From positions 13,041,001-13,105,000 of the forward strand of contig NC_083385.1 of the NCBI RefSeq assembly GCF_031755915.1: a DNA stretch of 64,000 nucleotides, written 5' to 3'. Positions 37,800 to 49,500 of this stretch are shown here, one piece after another (positions within the stretch are counted from its first letter, which is position 1; each line of letters starts with the position of its first letter). This stretch comes from Ziziphus jujuba. Lineage: Eukaryota; Streptophyta; Magnoliopsida; Rosales; Rhamnaceae. Below the pieces are notes generated by a model. It saw nothing but the letters and a program-made list of their open reading frames with translations, made no database searches and was not told where the DNA came from. Made by a program: the position numbers and the translations under genes.

Positions 37800-38630
37800 T
37801 GCTTTGCACATGCGGGGACGGTTGAAGAATAAAAAGCAATTTTTTATTTTATTTTTTTTTTATTTTTTCTGGAGCTTGTAGATAAGAACAGACTTAAAAA
37901 ATCTAACGCTAAGAAAATTTTTAAAAATAATTAAAAAAAAAGAAGCTGGTTGGTTATGCTTCCAGCTGTCCCCACGTAACGGTTATGAAGATGTACGTAC
38001 AATATTCTCTCCATACTGCTCTTTTCTTTTAATAACTTTATCTTACTTTCTGATGTATAGCTGTAATTCTTTTTTCTTTTCTTTCTTTTTTTTTTTATCT
38101 ATCAACTTTCCACAGTTTCTTTGTAAAATCTATTGTGATATGCTTTTGATGCTTGTCTTCAGCTTCAAACCCACCCAAATTGACTAATGAGAGTGTATCT
38201 TTACCAATTAAAACTAATTTTTACCAATAATGCATAAATTTTCTCTTACCCCATATGCTATTGTATCATGTTGATATTTTCATGATAAAGTTAGCAATGA
38301 TGCATTTTAAATAAGTAGATGTTGATGAATGGATTGATAAAGAATTTGAATTGTGATCAACTTTATTTGGGTTAAAAATTCATTCATACTTATGAAATTA
38401 TAAACTTTATTTTATAACAATTTTGAAGAAATATAAATGATAAAAGTATTAATTTACATAGGCATGTCAAATTGTATAAACTTCCAATACAAACTTTAAT
38501 AAATATTGTTAAGATAAGTTACGGTACAAATCATAGAAATTTTCGTTTTTAAATAATAATATTATTGCTTAGAGATGCTTTTTAAATTTTAGAAAAAGCC
38601 AACATTCAACCGTCCCATCTATCAATTTTC

Positions 38631-38693
38631 AAGTGAACTAAAATTAGACATTTACCCAAAAAAAAAAAAAAAAAAGTGAACTAAAATTAGACA
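38631..38693 (+). repeat. Poly(A) insert with perfect 20-bp direct repeats
   Basis: A 20-bp sequence containing GTGAACTAAAATTAGACA is at 38631-38650 and again, identical, at 38674-38693. Between them lies only TTTACCC plus about 16 As. This is the clearest of the A-tailed insert cases in the window. Confidence 0.7.
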
Positions 38694-41453
38694 CCTCCTG
38701 CAAAAACCTAGTTGATTGGTATTGTTTTGTATTTTTCTTCGACAATTTTGTGTCAAATGAATTTATAAAAAAAAAGAAATTGTATCAGATGATTATTTTA
38801 TTTATTTATTTTTTGATATTGAAGGTGAAAGTTTCAAGTGTATTTTGGGAAGCAATAATATTTTACAAAACAACCGCAACCTAGCTAACTAGAAAAATAA
38901 CGTGGATTTTTAAACAAAGTAGTCAAATTAGGGTGTATGACGTTGATGTGAATTTTTCCAATAGCGAATAGAACATGACTTCCCTTTTTTTTTTTTTAAA
39001 AGAAAGAAAGAAAGAAAGAAAGCCACCGCACCAATAGCATTTTGGAAGATCTATACGTTAGTCGGTAGCTACCTTTTTTTTTTTTTTTTTAAATTCTTTT
39101 TGGTAATTTATATGGTAGATATATGAGAATCATTCATCTCCATAAATAGTGAAGCCTCAGTCTCTAAAAAGACTAAAACTTCCGTGCAATAGAAATATGT
39201 CAAGACGAAGGCAACAATCATAGGTTTAAAAATTGAAACTTTTGGTTAAATTTTTTAGATTTTTTTTTTTTTATATACTGAAAAAAAATTTAACTTTTAA
39301 ATAAAAATGAATATAATTTTTATAATATTGACTAAAATTTTTTGATATTTTTCCATAAATTTTTTTGAAATTTTTTGTTCTCAAATCCCTCGTAATTTAG
39401 TATAAAATTTCGATAGAAAATTTAAAAATATTAATAATTTTTTTAAAAAATTTTTACAAATATTTTTAGTACTTAGTAAAAGTTTTTTTCTAAATTAACA
39501 TTATTAATGGTTTTTCTAACCTTTTAATTCCTTCCAATAATTAAGCAACCCAAAAAAAAAAAATTTATTTTACCAAATAATGTCTAAAATTATACAAGAC
39601 AAGTTTATTTATCATTTTTAAAAATAAAAATAAAAAAATCTAGTGTCACATGTTATAAATTTATATACCCATTATTATTTTTTTACAACAATAAACTTAA
39701 TATTTGTATAAATATTATAAAATAGAAAAAAAAAATTAGAATATACACAAAAATTAAAAAATATATATGGAATATATTCTCTATAAACTCAACTATTATA
39801 TATTTATATCAATAATATATTAACAATTATATACAAATTTATTAAAATGATATACCTTTTAATAATTATTTCTTATATTTCACATATTAAAATGAAACTG
39901 AAGAAGAGATCAATAATTTTTAACCATCAAAGAATTCTTTATAATATTGAAATAATATTTATGAAATATAATGTAATTGTAGTAATTGTTATATATATAC
40001 ATATTAATTAAGGCATAATTTTATTAATTATGTATTTTTTGTATTTTTTTATTAATAATAGTATATTTATAATTATTAACGCTTATTATAAATCCATTGA
40101 TTGAGATAAATATAATATCCATTCAATAATTTAGTAATTTTTATATTCAATTTGATAAAGAAACTAGTTTTGAAGTTTTCATTTTTTTTTATTTTTTAAA
40201 ATAATTTTTATTTATTTATATCATTTTTATTGGTATTTATGTGAATATTTTCATATTTTAAATTCTGAATGTTTTTATGAATATCGAAATTTTGAACCTT
40301 ATTAACAAATCACAACTTATATACCGAAAAATACATATTTCTAAATCCAATAATAGAAAAACAGCCACCGTCACATTATTAAACAATGATCATTTATCTT
40401 TGACAAATTATTATTTTTTCCTAATAATTAATCAATCATGTTAGAGTTGTTAAAATATTTATAAAATTTACTCCTAGATTATGTTGCGAGAGTATCTCCA
40501 ATGGCTTTGTGAATTATTATTATTATTTTTTCTTTTTGCCATATCATAAATGTAAACAAGAATTAAAAAAGCTTCCCAAATGAGTCTACCTGTATATTTT
40601 GTTAAAATGATGTGGTTAAAAATAATTTAAAGAGATAGTTTATTGGATGGTTTATTTTAGACTGCTTATTAAACAGTGTGACTTATAAAAATATTCTTTA
40701 TCAATAAATTTTGAAAAGGAGAAAATAGATAAAGAAACTATTATTATTTTTAATTAATATATATATACATAATTAATTAATTGAGATTTAAACAAAACTA
40801 TTGAAGAATGAGTTGTGAATTGAATGTCTACCAACCAAATAGATATTTATACCACATAGGCTATGAACCCTTTTAACTTATATATCATATAGATAATAAT
40901 CTATAGATCCTTATCCATTTAAGATGCTTTGAATATCGTGATAATATTTAAATAATATTTTTTAATTCATTTATATATTTAAAAAATTATTTATGTTGTA
41001 TTTAAATTATATTAATATGTCCACTGAGAATATATTAATGATGTTATTTGATAAATGTTTTTGATGAATTAACGTTTCTTTTTGTAACAATAAAATCTAA
41101 ACAGTTGGGTGTAATTATTATTATTATTATTTTTTCATCTCCCGTAAAAAACTAGTTGGGTGTAATGGTTAAGTAATTTACATAAAGAGTGCATTGGACT
41201 TTTAACAATGGCATAGTAAATCTTCTACTCAAAACAAGTAGACTATAAATTTCCATGTTTTTGGCAAGAACAAGGACCAGAAACAATTTGACATTGGGAC
41301 ACATTTGTTTCTCTTATTTGCTTGCTGAGCTTGTAACTTAAAATTCTTCCCTTCCCATCACATTACTTTAAGTCAAAGTCTACTCGGTCTACGCGACAGA
41401 AAAAAAGAAAAAAAAAGAAAAGAAAAGGAATTGCAATTCAAAATGCCTCAATT

Positions 41454-41545
41454 ACTTCCCAACAGTTATTTTCTCTGTAATTAATTGCGGCGAATTAATA
41501 CTTCCCAACAGTTAATTTCTCTGTAATTAATTGCGGTGAATTAAG
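41454..41545. repeat. 46-bp tandem duplication
   Basis: ACTTCCCAACAGTTA...TTGCGGCGAATTA is repeated head-to-tail, with two or three substitutions. Confidence 0.9.
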
Positions 41546-43080
41546 TAATAGTCCTTGTTACATTTTGTGAATCATTACTATTAACTTCTGTAAGGTTTGC
41601 AATTGAATGTATATATATTTTATTTATTTATTTTTTGTTCGTTTGGTTAGAAGCGAACAGTAAGTATGTCTTAAATTTGAGATGAAAAGTAACGGAATGA
41701 GAAATTTTAGAAAGAAAAAGGAAGAGGAAGTTAAGCTGGAATCGAAATAAACGCAGGAAAATCAAAGCTGTACGATTTTTCTACCAACTGTAAGGTCAGT
41801 CAAAGATTTAATAAATAAATATTTACGAGAAAAATCAAAGATTTAGTAGAAAAATAAAATTCTCTGTCTGAAAAAAGATTAAAGAAATAAAAAAATAAAA
41901 TGAAGAGCCTCATCCACATGCATACAAAACAAACAGAGTATTAGGTATTAGGTACGACGTACGAGTAACAGAAACGGATACGGATCTGTCTATCATATCT
42001 TGTTCATTTATTGCCATATCATCCCACCCACCCCAGCACCTCCGTTTTATTCTTGAATTTAACCACAAAAAAAAAAGAAAAAAAAAGAAATTAATTAAGT
42101 GGAAAATTTTAGATTTAGTTAATCAAATTGATTTAATACAAAAATTATGGAGGAAGCTGGGGAGGAAAGTCCCATGGTTATGGGAGGGCGTGCACAGCAG
42201 GTTCCGTACAGGTTAAAAGAAAGGAGAGGCGGTTGTAGGTGTTTGAAAAACAGAGCTTAAAAGAAAAAAGAAAACAAAAGCCTAATGGATGTGACCGGCA
42301 AGTGTCGGTGGATATTTTGTGTGAAGGCCGTTAAGAAGGAGGTGTGGTGATGGTGGGAGGTTTACAGGCTGGTCTGACAGGAATGCAGTAATGATTCGCT
42401 CTCCGATTCGGCGACCGCTCTTGTCGTTTTGTGCCAGCTCAGCATTGCCGTGTGGCCGTTGTTTAGGAATTATTATATATATTTTTTTTAAAAAATGAAA
42501 GTATATAATTTAAAAAAAAGGGGAAAAATCTAATACGAAAATGCTATACAGCCTGGCTTCCTCAGTCAAACTCAGACTATGAAAGAAAAATAAATAAATA
42601 AAACAACTTTACCCAACCGTTATCATCGTTATCTCGATTGTTTTTTCATTTTTTTTAATTTAAAAAAAAATTTAAAAATTGAAGTTGATAATTGTGGTTT
42701 CTCTGCCTTCTGTCTGTGTCAATAACTTCCAGAATAGTGCAAGAGCAAAATATTCAAGTTTTCTTGTTCTTGCACGAAAATTTACCCCCGTCACGCTCTT
42801 CACACCAGCCACTTGTTAACCACACATCATATTTTCTCATAATCAATAATATTTTTTCTATTAAACAATTTATAAATAAAAGAAATCATTTTTTAGAATA
42901 AAACAGAAAATCATCAACCCGAAGTTCAATCTTTGTTTTTGGTTTAAGAAAATTTCAGTTAATTTCTTTATCGGTAACTTGAAGTTTGCCAAATTCAATC
43001 ACTTATAGTTAGGAAAACATTAATTATGAGATGAAGATATTTCTTTAATATTTATAATTAGAAATTTTTTAAGATTTTAT

Positions 43081-43714
43081 TTATTGTTTTGAAAAATTCA
43101 AAATATTGCTCTACAAGCGAGAATAAAAAGAAGAGAGAGAGAGAGAGAGAACGAAGAGAGAGAGAGAGAGAGTAAGAAACACTCAATTGAAGGAGCGTTG
43201 TTTTTTTTTTTTTGATAAAAGAGGAAAAAAGAAAAAAAAGAAAAGTGGAAGAGGGAAAGATTTAAGAGAGAGTGACTTGTGTAAATCAGTGCAGTTCGGA
43301 TGTGACGCGTGTTCGTTTGCCAGCTGTATCGCAAACCCCGAAACCCCTCCAACCGCTTACCCTGGAGAGGCGGTGCCCAATCCCTACAAGGCCCTTCCCA
43401 TATCCCAACAATCCTCAACCTGCTCTACCGGTTACCTTTCCTCTATCCCTTATATATCATCCTTCTCTTCTTCTTATCACTTTGTTTTTTCTATCTCATA
43501 TATATATATAAATAAAGACCTTCCCCTGCCAAGCTACAAAGAGAGTCCTTTCACGACCAAAAATCCTCAGAAAAAAAAAAAGAAAAAAAGAGACTCTCTG
43601 TGTCTGGAAAATTCGGAATTAAAATTTTGAATTTTGAGCTTCGGGTTTATTTTATTTGTATGATCTTTTATTAGTTTTCTGTTTATTTTTGGTTTTATAT
43701 CTACCTTCATTTTC
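43081..43714 (+). promoter_or_regulatory. MYB promoter and leader
   Basis: GA tracts (43131-43172) are followed by TATA-like sequences at about 43450 and 43498-43512. The pyrimidine- and purine-rich leader that follows runs up to the MYB ATG. Several short frames overlap here, but none extends into the MYB frame. Confidence 0.4.
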
Positions 43715-44725
43715 ATGGCCGTTACCAGAAGAGAAATGGATCGGATCAAAGGTCCATGGAGCCCCGAGGAGGACGATTCTCTGCAGAAGCTGGTTCAGAA
43801 ACACGGACCAAGGAATTGGTCCTTGATAAGCAAATCGATTCCTGGTCGCTCCGGCAAGTCTTGCCGGCTACGATGGTGTAATCAGCTCTCGCCGCAAGTT
43901 GAGCACCGAGCCTTCACTCCTGAGGAGGACGAGACCATAATCAGAGCTCACGCCCGTTTCGGCAACAAGTGGGCGACAATCGCTCGCCTCCTTAACGGTC
44001 GCACCGACAACGCCATTAAGAACCACTGGAACTCGACGCTCAAGAGGAAGTGCTCGGCTATAATCGACGACTGTAACCTTCACGGCGTCGTTCCGGGTGG
44101 AGGATACGATGGTAATTCTCCCAACCAGCGTTTAAAGAGGTCTGTGAGTGCTGGCTCGGCTTTGCCAGTTTCAACCGGTCTTTACATGAGCCCGAGTAGT
44201 CCTTCCGGATCCGATATGAGCGAGTCGAGCGTCCCTGTTGTGTCTTCGTCTCAGGTTTTCCGTCCCGTGGCGAGAACTGGCGGCGTTCTACCTCTTGTAG
44301 AAACGACGTCGTCTTCTAACGATCCGCCGACTTCGTTATCTCTGTCTCTGCCTGGTGTGGATTCCTGCGAGGTCTCAAATAGAGTCGTGGAGTCCACTCA
44401 AAACGCTTCGAATACGATGACTTTGTTGCCTGCGCCGGCAACAGCAACGGCGACGGCGACCACGCCAACCTCGGCGCCGGCTGTGGTACCGATGGCGGTT
44501 CCAGTGCAAAAGGTTCCGACAAGCAGGGGAAGCGAGTCTGAGAATGGGGTTTTCGTGCCGTTTAGCGCAGAGCTATTGGCGGTGATGCAGGAGATGATAA
44601 AGAAGGAAGTGAGGAATTATATGGCTGGGCTGGAACAGACTGGGGTTTGTTTGCCGCAACAGGCCGTTGCTGATGCGTTTAGGAATGTTGCGGTGAAAAG
44701 GATTGGGATTAGCAAGATCGAGTAA
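43715..44725 (+). CDS. MYB73: R2R3-MYB transcription factor, subgroup 22 (MYB73/MYB44-like)
   Basis: This is a nuclear DNA-binding regulator; subgroup 22 members act in abiotic stress, ABA and auxin responses. The single exon encodes 336 aa, and intronlessness is typical of the group. R2 contains W15, W35 and W54; R3 contains F67, W86 and W105. The linker and helices ([35 protein letters not shown]) are near-identical to MYB44/70/73/77. The subgroup motif [14 protein letters not shown] is near 154-167. An EAR-type repression motif LSLSL is at 208-212. A conserved C-terminal amphipathic block is present ([18 protein letters not shown]). The end ISKIE resembles the MYB73 terminus. A second ATG at codon 8 also fits the family. 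It lies between the FAD oxidoreductase (across the gene desert) and HMA1, with which it converges. Confidence 0.95.
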   Translation: MAVTRREMDRIKGPWSPEEDDSLQKLVQKHGPRNWSLISKSIPGRSGKSCRLRWCNQLSPQVEHRAFTPEEDETIIRAHARFGNKWATIARLLNGRTDNAIKNHWNSTLKRKCSAIIDDCNLHGVVPGGGYDGNSPNQRLKRSVSAGSALPVSTGLYMSPSSPSGSDMSESSVPVVSSSQVFRPVARTGGVLPLVETTSSSNDPPTSLSLSLPGVDSCEVSNRVVESTQNASNTMTLLPAPATATATATTPTSAPAVVPMAVPVQKVPTSRGSESENGVFVPFSAELLAVMQEMIKKEVRNYMAGLEQTGVCLPQQAVADAFRNVAVKRIGISKIE

Positions 44726-46519
44726 GGGGGTTCCAATGGAAAAAATAAAAAAAGTATGGAATTGACTCCAACTCGAACAGAATTTGGGGCTTTGAACAGA
44801 GTTAGTTTTAGTGTAAAACTAGTACCTTGTCGGGAAAGAGGGAAAAACTGGGCCTTCGTTTTTTTTTTTTCTCTGGTAATATTAGGAAATAATTTTGGTC
44901 AATGTACAGTGGAGGCAAAATTGAGAGAGAAAAAAATGGCTAAGAGAGCAAATGGAAAATCCCGATTGGAATAGAATCGGTGTGGAGTGAAAGAAAGAGG
45001 AAAGCTATGAACAAAAGGAGTAACTTTTTTAGGAGCAGTAGAGTGGAAAAACTGGACTTTTGTCTTTCCATTGCCTTGTTTTGAGAACCGGAAAAAGAAA
45101 AAAAAAATCGAAGTTAAAGAAAAAAAACCGCGAATTTTCAATCTAAATTATCTCTTATCTTAATTTTAACATATTTTATTTTTGTTTTGTTCTTTTTATT
45201 TTTATTTTATTTTTCTCATTTTTTGAATTTGCTGGGAATAAAACATCTTACTCGTTGTCTGGATTCTAATATTTAAAAAATTATATAAAAGGAATGGCAC
45301 ATAGTCAAAAAATAAAATTTGTTAAATTCCGATTGTGTTATGGAAATCTGGAAAAAGACCTAAATTAAAGCGATACAGACTACACACTATTTGGTGTTCT
45401 TTTTCAGATATTTTAACATCCATAAAAAATATTTTTTCGATGTATCACTGTTTACGGACATTCACAATGGAAAAGAGTTTTCCAGTGCGGGAATTTTTCT
45501 GTTTTCTGATACCTATGATTTCGTGCGTAAATAATAAATTGGACCGTCCAAATAAAGTTCTATGAAATATGTTAAATATCCTAAAATAGGAAAAACTGGT
45601 TTTTTATCTTTTCACGTTTATAGGTACTACGGCTGGTACTTTGATATAAGAATAGGAAAAAAGAATATCATATACAGATTCCAGCTCATTATAAAATTTC
45701 TATTTTTAAAAAAAAAAAAAAAAAATTTGAGGAAAATGTTGTGGAGACGATAGAAGAGTAAAGGTATGTCTTGTAACTAACAGGATGTGTATTTAAACGT
45801 GAAGGTTCGTTAGAAAGTTGCAAGAGATAACATAAAAACGGTTGGGTCGAAGGTAAGGAAGCGCAAAATGCACTTGGAGGTAAATAACATGTAAGCTTCG
45901 TTACTGTTTTCTTGTTCAACCATTTTTGAGCATTCGTTAAGGTTTGTTGCCGGATCTCATTAGTTATTAATCCTCCTTTTAACCAGACGACAAACTTGAA
46001 AGCAAAGTACTACTTGGAAATAATAAAAAATAAAGAAAATGTCGGCTTGACCTAGAAGTTACAAATATTTAAAAATCTAAATCCGCACATCCTATGGTCA
46101 TTTTTTTGTTTCAACTTCTTACCTCATCCTCACCTTTTTCTTATTTATTTATTTATTTTCCATTTTCAAAGACCTTGATGCAATGAATGGTAATCTTACT
46201 TTTTTGTGTCGACTGGTATTTCCATAGAAGATGCCCTAATGATCAACAAGAATTATACCTAATTTCATGGAAGCCAAAAGCCTTTACAGTTAGGAATTTG
46301 ATTCTTCAAAAAAATGAAAAAAAAGAAAAAAAAAAAAAAGAGGGGAAAATTATGTACCGGGTGGATTTTGATCCTTCTTTCTACCGTTACACTATTTGAA
46401 TCAACGTGAAATAAGCTATTTTTTATTTTTTTAATTTGAGAATGAAATATGCTAATTTCTGTAAAACAACATGACAAAAAGAATTATAAACAGGGAAGGA
46501 GAAAAAACCCAAGTGCGCA
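44726..46519. other. Intergenic region between convergent MYB and HMA1
   Basis: About 1.8 kb containing both 3' UTRs and AT-rich DNA. No gene or notable repeat was seen beyond A tracts. Confidence 0.55.
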
Positions 46520-49500
46520 TCACAGAGGTGCAGGTTGAACTGAGCTTGAGGCGGCCTTATGTTTACTGGATAATATGAGCCTAGATTTTAGTTTCTGCAG
46601 CAAATGCAGCAGATCCTGGCTCCAGGACCATGTGGGGTCATTTAGAGCACGTATGGAGTTGAGGCAAACTAGAAGAGTACCACCTTCATGTAAAAGAACC
46701 TGCATGTTAATCAAAGAAGAGCAACCATGAAACTAGATGTTAATAACAATCAAGAATCTAAAACAGGAAAAACAGGTGAAGGGCAGCATGCTATGGTATA
46801 ACTTTTTGATTCTGCAATGGTCTAGGTGTACATATTATACATGAGAGTCTTGTTTGCATATGAAAATGCATCCTAAAGTTCACGTGGTCTTTTTTTCTAA
46901 GAACTTCTAAATGTGTACAATGATTGCTAATATTTGATCAGTGGTACCTGCAAGCTGATAACAAAATAATGGAATCCAGTCATGGACAACACATACCGTC
47001 AACCATAGGGGCAGAAAACCCATAACAGATGGAAGAGAGGCCAAAACTATACAAGTTAAAGCAAGGGCTACATTTTGCTTCACCTGCATGTACATGTAAA
47101 ATCCAGTAACATTATAATAATAGAATAACAAAGGTAATGATGCAATGGATACTAGAAAGTACCAATGATGTTGTTTGGCGAGACTTAGCGACACAGAATG
47201 GTACACCGGATATATTGTTCCGCAATAACAATACATCTGCTACAGCTATGGCAGTTGCGCTAGCACGTTGGGCAAGCACAATTCCTACAGTGGCTGCAGC
47301 AAGCGCTGGGGCATCATTTATGCCTTCACCAACCATAATAAGTCCACCCCCTGTAACAAATACCAAAATCCGCTGAGCACAAAAACATGAAGACAACAGG
47401 CTAGCTTTAATAGGGAAAAAAAAATGGAAAGAACAAATTAATGACGATAAAATACTTCCAAACTTCAAATCATGCCAAAGATATTGCAGATAGCAATATA
47501 GCATACACATGTTAACTCTAAGAATTGGGTAAATACAGAGCATTCACTAAGAATAATATGCAAAAGAACATTAATATACTTTGGAAAACAAGATAACTCT
47601 CCCAGAAGACATTTAACATAATACATCACACTACATCTTTCAGGTACTTCTCCATTTTCAGAGCAACAACGGTCGAAAGCTTGCATGAATATACTTTGTG
47701 CAAAAAAGAATACAATATTATATTTATTTAGCATTCACAGACAATTCCTAGTGCACGTATGTAATTATCAAAATCTTAGATATACGTAATGAGCATTTAG
47801 TTTGAAAGTCTGGCGAGCAAAAATTTAAATAATAAATGCTTTTCTGCCAATACAACATAATTGAAGATGAAAATCAAGAGGAAGTCTACCTTTTTTCTTT
47901 AAGTACTAATTAATTAAGCTTCCAATTCTAAGATCAGAAGCTACAATCTTTCCTACACCAGTAAAAAACTCAAATTGGAGGACAACAGTCCAGACCAGAG
48001 AATGAAAAAAAAAGAAAAAAAAAACAAAAAAGAATTACATCATGGAGACAGGATTTCACTAAGCAACCGCATTAAAAAATATATGCATTACGTACATCAA
48101 AGCTAAATATGATATAAAAACAATATGTGGAATAAGATCAGATAACTCACCCATATCCCTTGAGATATCCTTCACATGACTGAGTTTATCCTCAGGCTTC
48201 AGGCTGCAGTAAACTTCATTAATTCCCACAGCATTTGCAACTCTATATGCACTTGACTTGTGGTCACCAGTTAACATCATTATTCGGAGCTTTCCATGAT
48301 GTTGTAATTCTGCTATGACATCCAAAACCCCAGGTCGAGGCCTATCCTCAAGGTGAATAAGTGTTACCTAAACAAAGTCATGGGGAACTAAATTTGGTAG
48401 ACAGAAAATTTGAATTACTAAGAAAAGAATAAATACAATACAGATACAATGGTGATCCAATGGCTCTATCACCTCGTCCCATCCAACCCATGGAAAAAAG
48501 AAGAAAGAAAAAAGAAACCTTTTCTAATGCATTTATATATGCATATCTCTTTGGTGATTGTTCAATATTTTGTACATCTAATAAGCAGACAAAATGCACT
48601 ACGGATTGGGGATCTGACATTTAATAAAACCACAGTAGCATTATAATTGGGCCCTTACCTTTTTATTGACTGAAAGGGCAGCACGAACAAATTCACCTCC
48701 ATATGAAGATGCATTCACAGCTTCCTTTATCTTTTCTGATTCTTCAGATTTACAAAGTGAAGTGATGAAATCTACAGAGCCTAGTGAAGCCTTGAACAGT
48801 TTACTTCCTCCAGTTTCTGACTATAACAATATAGAAGTGAAAGTAAATCACTTTGTTTGTTTGTTAGTGGTCAAAAACCACTTCCAAGAACATGGGATGA
48901 AACACAACAATGCTTTGGACATGCATCCACTACAAGCACTTCAAAAATAATATGGCTGATTATTCACAAGTACTTGGGAAAAAAAATCAACATATATATC
49001 ATGGCATATGTTAACAGAAAATAATTAAAACGGAGAATGTGGTCATTAAAAATCTGACAAGAAAATGCAGGGAACGCATTGCTAAAATAGCAGTGCTTGA
49101 CAGAGAAGAAAGTTCCCCCCCCCAAAAAAAAAAAGAAAAAAAGAAAAAAAAAGAAAAAGAAAAAAAGAAATCAAGGTACCATCATAATACAAGTCATCTT
49201 AAGCAACCACTTACTACTTTAATTAGACCAAATATAAAAAATAGTTTCAAATAAGACAATGAAAATGTCCATGTTTTAAAAGAGAAAACTAAGTTACCCA
49301 ATGAAAATGTCTATGTTTTAAAAAAGAAAACTAAGTCACCCAAGGAAAATGTCTATGTTTTAAAAAAGAAAACTAAGTTACCAAGCTATGGTTGAATGTT
49401 AGACAAAACCTCCCCAAAGAGGAGGTAGATCTAGACAGCTACGCTAAATATACAGCCTTATAAGCTCATAAGTATAAAGAGAAGAAAGATGGATTTTGTA

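Larger units (their letters stand above)
33797..43080. other. Gene desert, right part
   Basis: About 9.3 kb, mostly extremely AT-rich (especially 36650-37150 and 39200-41100), with no supportable gene. GC-richer islands stand out at about 33800-34020, 34440-34860, 37550-37820 and 42120-42460. They contain G-boxes but no convincing ORF. A 46-bp tandem duplication lies at 41454-41545. The rightmost part, from about 42100, is likely the distal MYB promoter. Confidence 0.55.

Noticed and set aside
36650..41100. Long AT-rich stretches as possible matrix-attachment regions or decayed retroelements
   Set aside because: No terminal repeats, coding remnants or defined motifs could be shown by eye; base composition alone is not enough.
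49259..49384. Regular 42-bp repeats that might suggest a CRISPR-like array
   Set aside because: The units are contiguous with no unique spacers, lie inside a plant intron, and are a simple tandem repeat.
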